Shown: in pieces, positions 26,081-34,151 of the stretch
How positions within the stretch are numbered: the first letter of the stretch is position 1
How the letters are laid out: every line of letters begins with the position of its first letter
Assembly (NCBI GenBank): GCA_017412085.1
Contig: JAFPYS010000013.1
Location: 1-61,129, forward strand
Origin: Alphaproteobacteria bacterium
GTDB taxonomy: Bacteria; Pseudomonadota; Alphaproteobacteria; CAAHEQ01; UBA3637
Direction of reading: 5' to 3'
Length of the DNA stretch: 61,129 bases
Notes under the pieces: generated by a model
Seen by the model: only the letters and a program-made list of their open reading frames with translations
Database searches by the model: none
Told to the model about the DNA's origin: nothing
Translations under genes and position numbers: made by a program

Positions 26081-26470
26081 TTAGCAGTCGCAGTAACAGT
26101 AATAATGCTCGTGATCCCCTGGAACACGTGCACATTCTCCGTCTTTAATTTCCACAACATGACAAGCCTCACAATTGCGGTGATTCTTTTTAACTGTTGC
26201 GATATTTTGATGAGATCCATGCATGCATTTTTTTCCTAATTTATGTGCATTTGTTTCCATATCTGCGGCTTTAACAAGCAAAGCATCTATTTTTCTTTTA
26301 TCCGCCTTAGCAGATGCCTTCAACTTCTCCGCCTCTGCACGGATCGCTTTTGCTTTTGCTACCGCAACTTCATCTACTGTTTCTTTAAGGTTAACAGGTT
26401 GTGCCTTAACAGAACCGGCCAACATCAATGTTATTACTACAGATAAAGCTATTATTGTTTGTTTTAACAT
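26081..26470 (-). CDS. Small secreted His/Cys-rich protein with a CxxCH motif
   Basis: The 129 residues begin with a clear signal peptide cut near SVKA/Q (residue 23), followed by a Lys/Ala-rich helical segment. The C-terminal 50 residues are rich in His and Cys: CMHGSH, CEACH at 100-104, C-x6-HEH, and CYCDC at the end. CEACH fits the covalent haem c motif, but one copy in such a Cys-rich tail could equally be metal binding. It lies 11 bases after tkt with AAAGGA, so it is co-transcribed with tkt and ends in its own terminator. Location is probably periplasmic. No family recognised. Confidence 0.7.
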   Translation of the reverse strand: MLKQTIIALSVVITLMLAGSVKAQPVNLKETVDEVAVAKAKAIRAEAEKLKASAKADKRKIDALLVKAADMETNAHKLGKKCMHGSHQNIATVKKNHRNCEACHVVEIKDGECARVPGDHEHYYCYCDC

Positions 26471-26481
26471 ATTTTTTCCTT

Positions 26482-28437
26482 TCAGTTTTTATTCATCATT
26501 TTCTTTGCTATTTTTAAAACATTTTCTTTTGTAAAACCAAATGTTTCAAAATTCTCTTTGGCAGGAGCACTTTGTCCAAACGTATCTAATCCTAAAATCC
26601 TATCTTGTTCACGCTTTAATGGGTACCAAGACAGACTGCTACCTGCTTCAATGAATAAGCGCGGTGCCGCCCCTAAAATATTCTCTCGTTCTTTTTCTGG
26701 CTGTTGCATAAATAAGTCCAAGCAAGGCACAGACACAACCGCCACATCAACCCCCTCTTCCGCCAAAGAAGCGAAAGCTTGAATAGCTAAACTAACCTCT
26801 GATCCACTGGCCACAAAAGTTAATTGCCGTTTCTTAAGTGGAGACCGCACAACATAGGCTCCCTTTTGAACCAAATTTTCACTCATATCCCGTCGGATAG
26901 TTGGTAAATTCTGGCGAGATAAAACAATGCAAGACGGTCCTTCTAATTGTACGGCCGTCTCATAACACTCTAATGTCTCAACAGCGCCTGCTGGTCTAAA
27001 AACACGCATATTGGGGATGGCCCTTAAAGCCGTTAAGTGTTCAATCGGCTGATGCGTTGGCCCATCTTCACCAACTCCGATAGAATCGTGGGTAAAAATA
27101 AACAATTCCTTCAAATTCATCATGGCGGCCATTCTGAGCGCTGGCCGCATATAATCTGAAAAGACAAAAAATGTACTGGCATAAGGAATAAAGCCTCCGT
27201 GCGCCGCTATTCCATTTGTCATGGCACCCATTGCGTGTTCCCGAACACCAAAATTAATATAATTACCTTCATAGTTTTTGGCACAAACAGGTTTAGAAGC
27301 CGCTGTTTTTGTTAAATTGCTTGCACCCAAATCGGCGGAACCACCAACCAACGCTGGCATATTTTCCAACATTTTTTCTAAAACAATTTGTCCAGATTTA
27401 CGGGTAGCGATATTGGGCTGTTCCTTTAAAAATTGCTTTTTTAACTCTTTAAGAGCTTTCGTTAAATCCTTTGGAATGTCCCCCTTAATTCTGCCCATTA
27501 AATTCGGATTTTTCTGAGCCATTATCAGCCATTTATCATGCGCTTTTTGTCCTTTTTCGGAACATGCGTGCCACATTTTATAGATTTCTTCGGGCACTTC
27601 AAAGGGCGGTAAAGTCCATTTCATGTTCTCTTTAAAAGCGCTCATCATCTCTCCAAGCGGCGTTCCATGGACTTTGGGTGTATTTGCTAATGCGCCAGCA
27701 CCATATCCAATTGTGGTTTTGCAATCAATCATCGTTGGTTGTTTTGCTTTCTGTGCTTTTTTTAGAGCCTTTTCAATGGATTTATAATTATGCCCGTCGC
27801 ATTTTAAAACTTGCCATCCGTTGGCCTCAAAACGCTTTTTCATGTCTGTTTTTGTGACAATATCTGTGTGTCCGTCTATGGTAACAGTATTATCATCCCA
27901 CAGGACAATCAGATTTTTAAGGTTTAGCACGCCGGCCAAACTAATTGCTTCTTCTGAGATGCCTTCCATTAAACACCCGTCCCCTACGAAGCAATATGTT
28001 TTGTGGTTAACCAACTCGTCTCCAAATTCTGCATTAAGCATTCTTTCTGCCAGAGCCATACCAACGGCACCAGCCATTCCCTGTCCCAACGGTCCAGTGG
28101 AAAAATCCACCCCATCCGTCGTAATTTCCGGGTGTCCAGGGGTTAAAGAACCTTTCTGTCTAAAACGTTTCAATTCATCCATTGTCATTTGGGGATAACC
28201 ACTTAAATGTAATAATGCATATACTAAAGCCGAGGCGTGCCCATTAGAAAAAACAACCCTATCCCTATTAAACCAATGTGGACATTTTGGATTAAACTTT
28301 AAAAATTTGGCATATAAAACGGTGGCTATATCCGCCATTCCAAGCGGCGCACCAGGGTGACCTGACTTGGCTTGCTCTACCATATCCGCCGCCAAAACGC
28401 GCGCAGCTGTTGCCATTTTCTTAAAATTCTGCTTCAT
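26482..28437 (-). CDS. tkt: Transketolase
   Basis: Thiamine-diphosphate enzyme that moves two-carbon units between sugar phosphates. The 651 residues carry the TPP-binding and pyrimidine domains (SGHPGAPLGMADIATVLY, GDGCLMEGISEEA, THDSIGVGEDGPTHQP) and the C-terminal domain. Length is normal. The start overlaps rsmD by 17 bases, with GGGAG upstream. With rpe and fba nearby it gives a local set of pentose phosphate and glycolytic genes. Confidence 0.97.
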   Translation of the reverse strand: MKQNFKKMATAARVLAADMVEQAKSGHPGAPLGMADIATVLYAKFLKFNPKCPHWFNRDRVVFSNGHASALVYALLHLSGYPQMTMDELKRFRQKGSLTPGHPEITTDGVDFSTGPLGQGMAGAVGMALAERMLNAEFGDELVNHKTYCFVGDGCLMEGISEEAISLAGVLNLKNLIVLWDDNTVTIDGHTDIVTKTDMKKRFEANGWQVLKCDGHNYKSIEKALKKAQKAKQPTMIDCKTTIGYGAGALANTPKVHGTPLGEMMSAFKENMKWTLPPFEVPEEIYKMWHACSEKGQKAHDKWLIMAQKNPNLMGRIKGDIPKDLTKALKELKKQFLKEQPNIATRKSGQIVLEKMLENMPALVGGSADLGASNLTKTAASKPVCAKNYEGNYINFGVREHAMGAMTNGIAAHGGFIPYASTFFVFSDYMRPALRMAAMMNLKELFIFTHDSIGVGEDGPTHQPIEHLTALRAIPNMRVFRPAGAVETLECYETAVQLEGPSCIVLSRQNLPTIRRDMSENLVQKGAYVVRSPLKKRQLTFVASGSEVSLAIQAFASLAEEGVDVAVVSVPCLDLFMQQPEKERENILGAAPRLFIEAGSSLSWYPLKREQDRILGLDTFGQSAPAKENFETFGFTKENVLKIAKKMMNKN

Positions 28438-28990
28438 TCGTATCTCCCTGTTTTATAAATAAAAATAGATTTCTTCCGGCCGCCCGTTCTTTTATCTCTA
28501 CAAATCCTTCTGGCACAATTTCGGGCGCCTTTTTATCTGTTTCTACCACAATCAACGTTTCCTTGTCAATCCATCCTGTCTGAATGAGTTTAGGTAGCGC
28601 GGCCGCCCATAAACCTTTTCCATAAGGCGCATCTAAAAAGGCAATACTCATTGCTCTTGGTGCTAAGGGAGGATTTGTCGCATCCACTGGTGTTGCTTTT
28701 GGTAATTTTACAAGCGCTAAATTTTGATTTAACACTTTTAAAGCATCCGCGTCATTTTCCATAAAATAAGGACATTTTACCCCGCGTGACCACGCCTCTA
28801 TCCCGATAGAACCGGATCCAGCGAAGACATCTAAAAAACTAAGCTGTCCCCAGCCCTTCCCCTGTTTCAAGCGCCAAGATTCCAACATATTGAACAATGT
28901 TTCTTTTGCCCGATCCATAGTGGGTTGAGTTGCCTCGGTGGTGGGTGAAAAAAGTTTCTTGCCTCTCGCTATTCCTGAAATAATGCGCAT
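28421..28990 (-). CDS. rsmD: 16S rRNA (guanine-966-N2)-methyltransferase RsmD
   Basis: Methylates G966 of 16S rRNA. The 189 residues start MRIISGIARGKKL, as is typical, with the SAM-binding motif DVFAGSGSIGIEAWSRG. The catalytic tetrapeptide, usually DPPY, reads DAPY here (AFLDAPYGKG). The ATG has an AAAGGAGGTG ribosome-binding site and overlaps rluB by 22 bases. rluB-rsmD next to tadA is a common alphaproteobacterial arrangement. Confidence 0.93.
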   Translation of the reverse strand: MRIISGIARGKKLFSPTTEATQPTMDRAKETLFNMLESWRLKQGKGWGQLSFLDVFAGSGSIGIEAWSRGVKCPYFMENDADALKVLNQNLALVKLPKATPVDATNPPLAPRAMSIAFLDAPYGKGLWAAALPKLIQTGWIDKETLIVVETDKKAPEIVPEGFVEIKERAAGRNLFLFIKQGDTNEAEF

Positions 28991-29676
28991 GGCACCTCCT
29001 TTACTTCGCCGGGTTTTAATTCGCCTAGATCATACGGGCCATAAGAAATGCGAATTAATTTAGCCACTTCTAAACCAAAAAACGCCATCAAGCGCCGAAT
29101 TTCCCTGTTTTTTCCTTCGGTTAGCGTCATTTTAATCCATGTATTTGTTCCTTGTTTTTTCTCTGCAATAACTTTGGTGGGCGCATATTGAATTCCATCA
29201 ATTTTAACGCCTTTAGAAAGACGAGATAAAACTTCCCCCGTTAAGTTTCCATGCACTTTTACACGATAGGTCCTTTCTAAATGCGAGGAAGGAAGCTCCA
29301 TTTTTCGTGCCCATTCCCCGTCATTTGTAAGCAACAAAAGGCCTTCCGAATTTAAATCCAAACGCCCGATAGAAATAACCCTTGGCAAAGATTTGGGCAG
29401 TTTTTCAAAAACTGTCGGACGGCCTTGCGGATCCTTATGTGTTGTTACCAACCCAACTGGCTTATGATAAAGCCAAACGCGTGTTTTTTCTTTTTGTTTT
29501 AATAACTTACCATCAACAAAAACTTCATCTTTTGCCCCCACAACAAAAGCGGGCGTATCTAACACTTTACCATTAACAGATACCCGTCCGGCCGCGATCC
29601 ATCTTTCTGCCTCACGTCTGGAACAAAGACCTGCTTCGGCCATTTTTTTTGCAATTCGTTCTTTCTTTTCTGTCAT
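28969..29676 (-). CDS. rluB: RluB/RsuA-family rRNA pseudouridine synthase
   Basis: The 235 residues have an N-terminal S4 RNA-binding domain (RIAKKMAEAGLCSRREAERWIAAGRVSVNG) and a catalytic domain with the family motif GRLDLNSEGLLLLTNDG, whose Asp is the nucleophile. The target is probably 23S rRNA position 2605, but RluE, RluF and RsuA are close relatives. A TATAAT at 29691-29686 lies only 9 bases before the ATG and no ribosome-binding site fits, so the message may have almost no leader. Confidence 0.9.
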   Translation of the reverse strand: MTEKKERIAKKMAEAGLCSRREAERWIAAGRVSVNGKVLDTPAFVVGAKDEVFVDGKLLKQKEKTRVWLYHKPVGLVTTHKDPQGRPTVFEKLPKSLPRVISIGRLDLNSEGLLLLTNDGEWARKMELPSSHLERTYRVKVHGNLTGEVLSRLSKGVKIDGIQYAPTKVIAEKKQGTNTWIKMTLTEGKNREIRRLMAFFGLEVAKLIRISYGPYDLGELKPGEVKEVPCALFQE

Positions 29677-29684
29677 ATCTGTGA

Positions 29685-29691
29685 TATTATA
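29685..29691. promoter_or_regulatory. Overlapping divergent -10 boxes for rluB and tadA
   Basis: The 20-base gap between two ATGs holds TATTAT (29685-29690, plus) and TATAAT (29691-29686, minus). They end 6 bases before the tadA ATG and 9 before the rluB ATG. Neither has a clear -35 box. Confidence 0.5.
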
Positions 29692-29696
29692 CCCTT

Positions 29697-30158
29697 ATGG
29701 AAGAAAAAGAAAGAAAAAAGATTATTTTAACCGCATTAAACGAAGCACATAAAGCCTTTGAATCTGAAGAAGTGCCGGTGGGGGCTGTTGTTTTTAACAC
29801 AAAAACAGGAGAAATCATCACGAAGGCACATAATTGGGTTGAAAAACAAAAGAATCCGCTTCATCATGCTGAAATACAAGCCATTGAAAAAGCATTAAAA
29901 AAAATTAACGACAAATTCTTGAGTGGTTATTCCATTTTTATTACCTTAGAACCTTGTGTGATGTGTGCTGGGGCAATTGCCTGGGCGCGCCTTGATGGGC
30001 TTTTTTACGGCGCCTCTGATCCTAAAACAGGCGCTATAGAGCAGGGGGCAAAAGTTTTTTCCCATTCACAAACGCATCACAAATTGAAGGTGGCAAAGTG
30101 GCCTAATCTGGAATGTGGCGCCCTAATGACGCAGTTTTTTAAAAGGAAGCGCAAATGA
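29697..30158 (+). CDS. tadA: tRNA adenosine-34 deaminase TadA
   Basis: Converts A34 to inosine in tRNA-Arg(ACG). The 153 residues show the zinc deaminase motifs HAE (57-59) and PCVMC (86-90), plus the alphaproteobacterial-type ending. The start codon is 6 bases after a -10 box with no ribosome-binding site, so it is probably leaderless. Its stop overlaps the xseA start by 4 bases (ATGA). Confidence 0.94.
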   Translation: MEEKERKKIILTALNEAHKAFESEEVPVGAVVFNTKTGEIITKAHNWVEKQKNPLHHAEIQAIEKALKKINDKFLSGYSIFITLEPCVMCAGAIAWARLDGLFYGASDPKTGAIEQGAKVFSHSQTHHKLKVAKWPNLECGALMTQFFKRKRK

Positions 30159-31420
30159 CAGAACAACCCATTTTGTCCGTTACAGAACTGTCTCTTTCTT
30201 TAAAAAGCTGTGTAGAACAGGTTTTTAACCACATTAAAGTTCGTGGCGAAGTCTCGGACGTTAAGCGAGCAACTTCCGGGCATATTTACTTCTCTTTAAA
30301 AGATAAAGATTCTGTGTTATCTGCCATTTGCTGGAAAGGATCCAGCCGGCAGTGTTCCCAACATATCCAGGAAGGCTTGGAAATTATTTGTACAGGAAAA
30401 CTTTCCACTTACCCAGGCCGATCTAATTATCAGATGATTGTGGAGGCCGCTGAGCCTGCTGGGATAGGTGCCTTACTAAAATTATTAAACGAACGCAAAG
30501 AAAAGTTGGAAAAAGAGGGGCTTTTTGATCCGGCGCACAAGCAAGCAATTCCTTTTTTACCAGAAGTTATCGGTGTGATTACAAGCTCAACAGGCGCCGT
30601 TATTCGTGATATTATTCATCGCGTAACAGATCGTTTTCCAAGGCATATTGTTGTGTGGCCTGTGGCTGTCCAAGGCGAAGAATGTGCCGAACAAGTTGCT
30701 GCTGCTGTGCGCGGTTTTAATGCTTTGCCTGATGACGGAAAAATTCCGCGTCCAGATGTTTTGATTGTGGCGCGAGGAGGGGGATCGCTAGAAGATTTAT
30801 GGGGATTTAATGAGGAATGTGTTGTACGTGCGGTTTATGAATCAAAGATTCCTATTATTTCTGCGGTAGGTCATGAAACGGATACAACTCTCGTCGATTT
30901 CGTGTCCGATTTACGGGCGCCCACACCAACAGGTGCGGCAGAGAAAGCTGTTCCTGTCCGAATTGAACTTTTTAACATATTGAATACAAAAGAAAATATT
31001 TTAAAAAACGCCTTGAATCAAACACTTGTTGAATCCAGATTAAAAATACAAACCCTGATGGGACGATTACCAAATTTAAATGATATAATTCAAGGATTTA
31101 TTCAAAAAACAGACGATAAAGCTGAAAGATTAGAATTGGCCATCAAAACTTATCTTTCTAAATACGCCGAACAAACCAAAACAATAGGGCGTTTACTCCA
31201 ATCTTACTCTTATCAAGCCATCCTAAAACGTGGTTTTGCGCTTGTTGCCAACGGATCGAAGGTTATAACAAACACCTTTGAAGCCCAGAAACAACCTAAA
31301 TTACAAGTGCGTTTTTCAGATGGAGTTGTAACAACTATCCCATTGAAAATTAATAAAAATAAAACAAAACAATCCACACAGAAACAACCGGACCTTTGGT
31401 CATATGTATCTACAAAGTAA
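30155..31420 (+). CDS. xseA: Exonuclease VII large subunit
   Basis: Single-strand DNA exonuclease subunit. The 421 residues contain an N-terminal OB fold (VRGEVSDVKRATSGHIYFSLKD), the catalytic core with GVITSSTGAVIRDI, RGGGSLEDLWGFNEE and SAVGHETDTTLVDFVSD-type blocks, and a coiled-coil C-terminus. AAAGGAAG precedes the ATG, and it is translationally coupled to tadA. The small subunit gene xseB is not in the window. Confidence 0.96.
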   Translation: MTEQPILSVTELSLSLKSCVEQVFNHIKVRGEVSDVKRATSGHIYFSLKDKDSVLSAICWKGSSRQCSQHIQEGLEIICTGKLSTYPGRSNYQMIVEAAEPAGIGALLKLLNERKEKLEKEGLFDPAHKQAIPFLPEVIGVITSSTGAVIRDIIHRVTDRFPRHIVVWPVAVQGEECAEQVAAAVRGFNALPDDGKIPRPDVLIVARGGGSLEDLWGFNEECVVRAVYESKIPIISAVGHETDTTLVDFVSDLRAPTPTGAAEKAVPVRIELFNILNTKENILKNALNQTLVESRLKIQTLMGRLPNLNDIIQGFIQKTDDKAERLELAIKTYLSKYAEQTKTIGRLLQSYSYQAILKRGFALVANGSKVITNTFEAQKQPKLQVRFSDGVVTTIPLKINKNKTKQSTQKQPDLWSYVSTK

Positions 31421-31431
31421 TAACCTATTTA

Positions 31432-31451
31432 ACATTATGTGTATATAATGT
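31432..31451 (+). other. AT-rich perfect hairpin after xseA
   Basis: ACATTAT and ATAATGT pair perfectly around a 6-base loop shortly after the xseA stop. No T run follows; it may be a weak 3' end structure. Confidence 0.4.
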
Positions 31452-31485
31452 AATTACAACTTTTTAACTGAGGATCATTTTTTTC

Positions 31486-31514
31486 TTGACTTTTATAAAA
31501 AAATGTATTATATT
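31486..31514 (+). promoter_or_regulatory. Promoter of greA
   Basis: TTGACT (31486-31491), 17 bases, TATATT (31509-31514). Confidence 0.75.
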
Positions 31515-31535
31515 TATTGTATTCTTAGATTAAAG

Positions 31536-31568
31536 GCTGCGGTGAATTTGACCGCGGTATCTTTTTTT
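31536..31568 (+). terminator. Terminator-like hairpin in the greA leader (attenuator candidate)
   Basis: An 8-pair stem (GCTGCGGT 31536-31543 with ACCGCGGT 31551-31558, including two G-T pairs) is followed by ATC and seven T. It sits between the greA promoter and start, so most transcripts could stop here, giving a short RNA of about 45 bases. Confidence 0.6.
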
Positions 31569-31590
31569 CTTTGAATGAAAGGAGTTATAT

Positions 31591-32067
31591 ATGGAAGATA
31601 AAGTTCCTATGACAAAAGTTGGCTTTGCCGCTTTGAATGAAGAATTAAAAAAATTAAAGTATGAGGATCGTCCTCATATTATTGCTGCTATTGAAGAAGC
31701 ACGTAGCCGTGGTGATTTGTCTGAAAATGCTGAATATCACTCTGCGCGTGAACAACAAAGTTTTATTGAGGGACGCATTCAAGATTTAGAGGGTGCCCTA
31801 TCTCATGCGCAAGTTGTTGATACAAAAGAATTATCTGGTGATAAAATTTTATTTGGTGCCACTGTTGATGTATCTGATTGTGACACAGAAGCAAAGGCCA
31901 CATATCAAATTGTTGGCCAATATGAAGCTAATCTTGAAAAGGGATTAATTTCTTTTATTTCTCCTCTTGCAAAAGCTTTAATTGGTAAACAATTAGGAGA
32001 TATAGTGGAAGTCAAAACACCTAAAGGTGATAAAGCTTTCGAGGTTTTAGCAGTCCGCTATATCTAA
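31591..32067 (+). CDS. greA: Transcription elongation factor GreA
   Basis: Stimulates cleavage of RNA in backtracked polymerase. The 158 residues have the N-terminal coiled coil ([48 protein letters not shown] pattern, with tip acidic residues) and the C-terminal FKBP-like domain (GATVDVSD ... [14 protein letters not shown]). GAAAGGAG lies before the ATG. Expression probably depends on reading through the leader hairpin. Confidence 0.97.
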   Translation: MEDKVPMTKVGFAALNEELKKLKYEDRPHIIAAIEEARSRGDLSENAEYHSAREQQSFIEGRIQDLEGALSHAQVVDTKELSGDKILFGATVDVSDCDTEAKATYQIVGQYEANLEKGLISFISPLAKALIGKQLGDIVEVKTPKGDKAFEVLAVRYI

Positions 32068-32073
32068 CACATA

Positions 32074-32099
32074 AAAAACCTCTGATCTTAAAGGGGGTT
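32074..32099 (+). terminator. Hairpin between greA and trxB that covers the trxB ribosome-binding site
   Basis: AAAACCTC and GGGGTTTT pair over 8 bases just before the trxB ATG at 32102. The 3' arm contains the AAGGGGG ribosome-binding site of trxB, so a greA terminator and trxB translation would exclude each other. Confidence 0.5.
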
Positions 32100-32101
32100 T
32101 T

Positions 32102-33028
32102 ATGATTTTTGATACAATTATTTTAGGTTCAGGACCGGCCGGTTTCAGTGCGTCCATTTACGCAGGAAGGGCCGGTCTTTTGTGTCTTCAATTATCAGGT
32201 CCAGAAGAAGGTGGAAAGTTAACACTGACGGATAAAATTGAAAACTATCCAGGAGTTGGAACTGTAACAGGCTTTGAACTTATTAATACGTTAAAAGCTC
32301 AAGCTTTAGAAACAGGTATTACCTATAAAAATGAAAGTGCTATACAGGTTAATTTTAATAAATATCCTTTTGAAATTAAAACAGAAAATGAATTTTACTC
32401 AACAAAAACTTTAATTATTGCTATGGGATCTCGTGTTAATTGGCTTAATATTCCTTCGGAAGAAAAATTTAAGGGGCGTGGTATATCTGTATGTGCCACA
32501 TGTGATGGATTTTTCTATAAAAACAAAGATGTCGCTGTTATAGGCGGAGGAAATACAGCTCTTTATGAATCATTGCATTTAGCACAAACATCAAAACGTG
32601 TCACTATTATCTGTAAGGATTCTTTTTTAAATGGAGAACGCATCTTGTTAGATAAAGTAAAAAACACCCCTAATATCCAAATTTTAAATAATTCAGCTGT
32701 CGTGGAATTTATAGGAACTAACAAATTAACCCATTTAAAATTACATCAAACACCCCCGGAACGTGATTTTTTACTTCCCGTAGATGGTTGTTTCGAAGCA
32801 ATCGGTTTTTCTCCTTCCAGCCAACTTTTTCAAAACAAGCTTGACATAAATGCAAAAGGGTATATTAAGACAAACTGTCAAACATTTGAAACAAATATTG
32901 AAGGTGTATATGCGTGTGGAGATATTCAAGAACAGCATTATCGTCAAGCAATCATAGCTTCGGGTTCTGGAGCATTGGCCTCTCTTTCAGCTATTGAATT
33001 TTTAACACATACAAACTTATCCCAATAA
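32102..33028 (+). CDS. trxB: Thioredoxin reductase (NADPH)
   Basis: Flavoenzyme that reduces thioredoxin with NADPH. The 308 residues show the FAD-binding GSGPAG (9-14), the redox-active pair CATC (131-134), the NADPH-binding GGGNTA (148-153), and GVYACGDI near the C-terminus. Length is normal. It lies 34 bases after greA, with its ribosome-binding site in a hairpin arm. Confidence 0.96.
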   Translation: MIFDTIILGSGPAGFSASIYAGRAGLLCLQLSGPEEGGKLTLTDKIENYPGVGTVTGFELINTLKAQALETGITYKNESAIQVNFNKYPFEIKTENEFYSTKTLIIAMGSRVNWLNIPSEEKFKGRGISVCATCDGFFYKNKDVAVIGGGNTALYESLHLAQTSKRVTIICKDSFLNGERILLDKVKNTPNIQILNNSAVVEFIGTNKLTHLKLHQTPPERDFLLPVDGCFEAIGFSPSSQLFQNKLDINAKGYIKTNCQTFETNIEGVYACGDIQEQHYRQAIIASGSGALASLSAIEFLTHTNLSQ

Positions 33029-33297
33029 AAACTTTCTATTATTTAATAAATAAATGTTGTTGTAGTTATCCTGGGGATTTTGGGGATAAATTTTTAAAAT
33101 TTCACTTGACATAAAAAAGTATAGAAAAGACGAATCGTTATAAAATCAATAAAATGATCTTTTATAAGGATCTAAAAACGAATCGGTTAATCTTTTTTGT
33201 CCAGTGCGTTGTCAAAGCATAATTTTATATATCTTCTAGACAAAGCGCGAAACTTTGGACAAAGTATCAAGTTATCCACATAATACAAAACTTATGC
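33029..33297 (+). other. Gene-free AT-rich stretch with DnaA-box-like sites: candidate oriC
   Basis: About 300 bases between trxB and dnaQ hold no supported gene. A perfect DnaA box TTATCCACA lies at 33272-33280, TTATCCCCA on the minus strand at 33089-33081, and a weaker TTATCCTGG at 33066-33074. Very AT-rich runs lie next to them. dnaQ, rsmG, parAB and three parS sites follow immediately, and gene direction switches from left to right 3 kb upstream. All this fits a chromosome origin, but box number is low and no software was run. Confidence 0.5.
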
Positions 33298-33326
33298 TTG
33301 ATAAAACTTCGAAAATTTGATATACT
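33298..33326 (+). promoter_or_regulatory. Promoter of dnaQ
   Basis: TTGATA (33298-33303), 17 bases, TATACT (33321-33326). The ATG at 33334 is 7 bases after the -10 box, so the RNA would begin at or next to the start codon. Confidence 0.75.
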
Positions 33327-33333
33327 TATATGT

Positions 33334-34026
33334 ATGAGAGAAATTGTACTAGATACTGAAACAACAGGATTAGATCCCGAAAATGGAGACCGTATTGTTG
33401 AAATAGGGTGTGTTGAGTTAATTAATCATATTCCAACAGGAAAAACGTATCATCAATATATAAATCCAGAACGTTCTATGAGCGAGGAAGTTATCGCTGT
33501 ACACGGTTTGACGGAAGAATTTTTGTCTGACAAGCCGAAATTTTCTGAAATTGCAGATGATTTTTTGGCTTTTGTTGGTGAAGATACATTGGTTATTCAT
33601 AACGCCCCCTTTGATATGAAATTTTTAAATTTTGAATTACAAAAAGCAAATAGACCTTTATTAAGTTATGAGCATGTATTAGATACATTAGTAATGGCTC
33701 GTCAAAAATATCCAGGATCACGGGCCAATCTGAATGAACTATGTAAAAGATTTAATGTAGATGCATCCCGTCGGACTGTTCACGGGGCTTTATTGGATAG
33801 TGAATTATTAGCTGATGTATACCTAGCGATGATCCTTGATAAGGAGTTAAAATTTGGACAAGTTTCTGAAAAAAAAGAAAAAAAGGTATCTTTACAAAAT
33901 GTTTCACGTGAAACATTACCAGCAAGAAAGTTTGAATTATCACCCGAAGAAGAGGCAGAACATACAGCCTTTGTTTTAAAAATAAAAAATAATTTATGGG
34001 AAATAAATTCTCCCGAAAAAGCATAA
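33334..34026 (+). CDS. dnaQ: DNA polymerase III epsilon subunit (proofreading exonuclease)
   Basis: 3'-5' exonuclease that proofreads replication. The 230 residues have Exo I DTETTGLDPENGDRIVEIG, Exo II HNAPFDMKFLNFEL and Exo III HGALLDSELLADVY, the DEDDh set. The start at ATG 33334 fits the family; earlier in-frame codons lie in the promoter. No ribosome-binding site is visible, so it is probably leaderless. Codons near residues 189-194 (NVSRET) double as a perfect parS site. A terminator that is itself a parS palindrome follows. Confidence 0.95.
   Translation: MREIVLDTETTGLDPENGDRIVEIGCVELINHIPTGKTYHQYINPERSMSEEVIAVHGLTEEFLSDKPKFSEIADDFLAFVGEDTLVIHNAPFDMKFLNFELQKANRPLLSYEHVLDTLVMARQKYPGSRANLNELCKRFNVDASRRTVHGALLDSELLADVYLAMILDKELKFGQVSEKKEKKVSLQNVSRETLPARKFELSPEEEAEHTAFVLKIKNNLWEINSPEKA
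33900..33915. promoter_or_regulatory. parS site 1, inside dnaQ
   Basis: Perfect 16-base palindrome TGTTTCACGTGAAACA, the general chromosomal parS consensus bound by ParB. It is read in dnaQ as Val-Ser-Arg-Glu-Thr. Confidence 0.93.
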
Positions 34027-34045
34027 AAAACATAATTATTTTTAG

Positions 34046-34074
34046 AAAATTGTTTCACGTGAAACAATTTTTTT
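34046..34074 (+). terminator. dnaQ terminator built on a parS palindrome
   Basis: AAAATTGTTTC pairs with GAAACAATTTT around ACGT and is followed by a T run, forming an intrinsic terminator. Its core is a parS site. Confidence 0.75.
34051..34066. promoter_or_regulatory. parS site 2, between dnaQ and rsmG
   Basis: Perfect TGTTTCACGTGAAACA. The ParB-binding palindrome also forms the stem of the dnaQ terminator. Confidence 0.95.
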
Positions 34075-34085
34075 ATAAAAATGTC

Positions 34086-34113
34086 TTGAAATTAATTTTT
34101 TTATAGATATAAT
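34086..34113 (+). promoter_or_regulatory. Promoter of rsmG-parA-parB
   Basis: TTGAAA (34086-34091), 16 bases, TATAAT (34108-34113), 20 bases after the parS-terminator. ParB bound at parS could in principle affect it. Confidence 0.65.
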
Positions 34114-34151
34114 GACAATTATTCTGATAAAAAATATAAAAAAAGAGAAAA

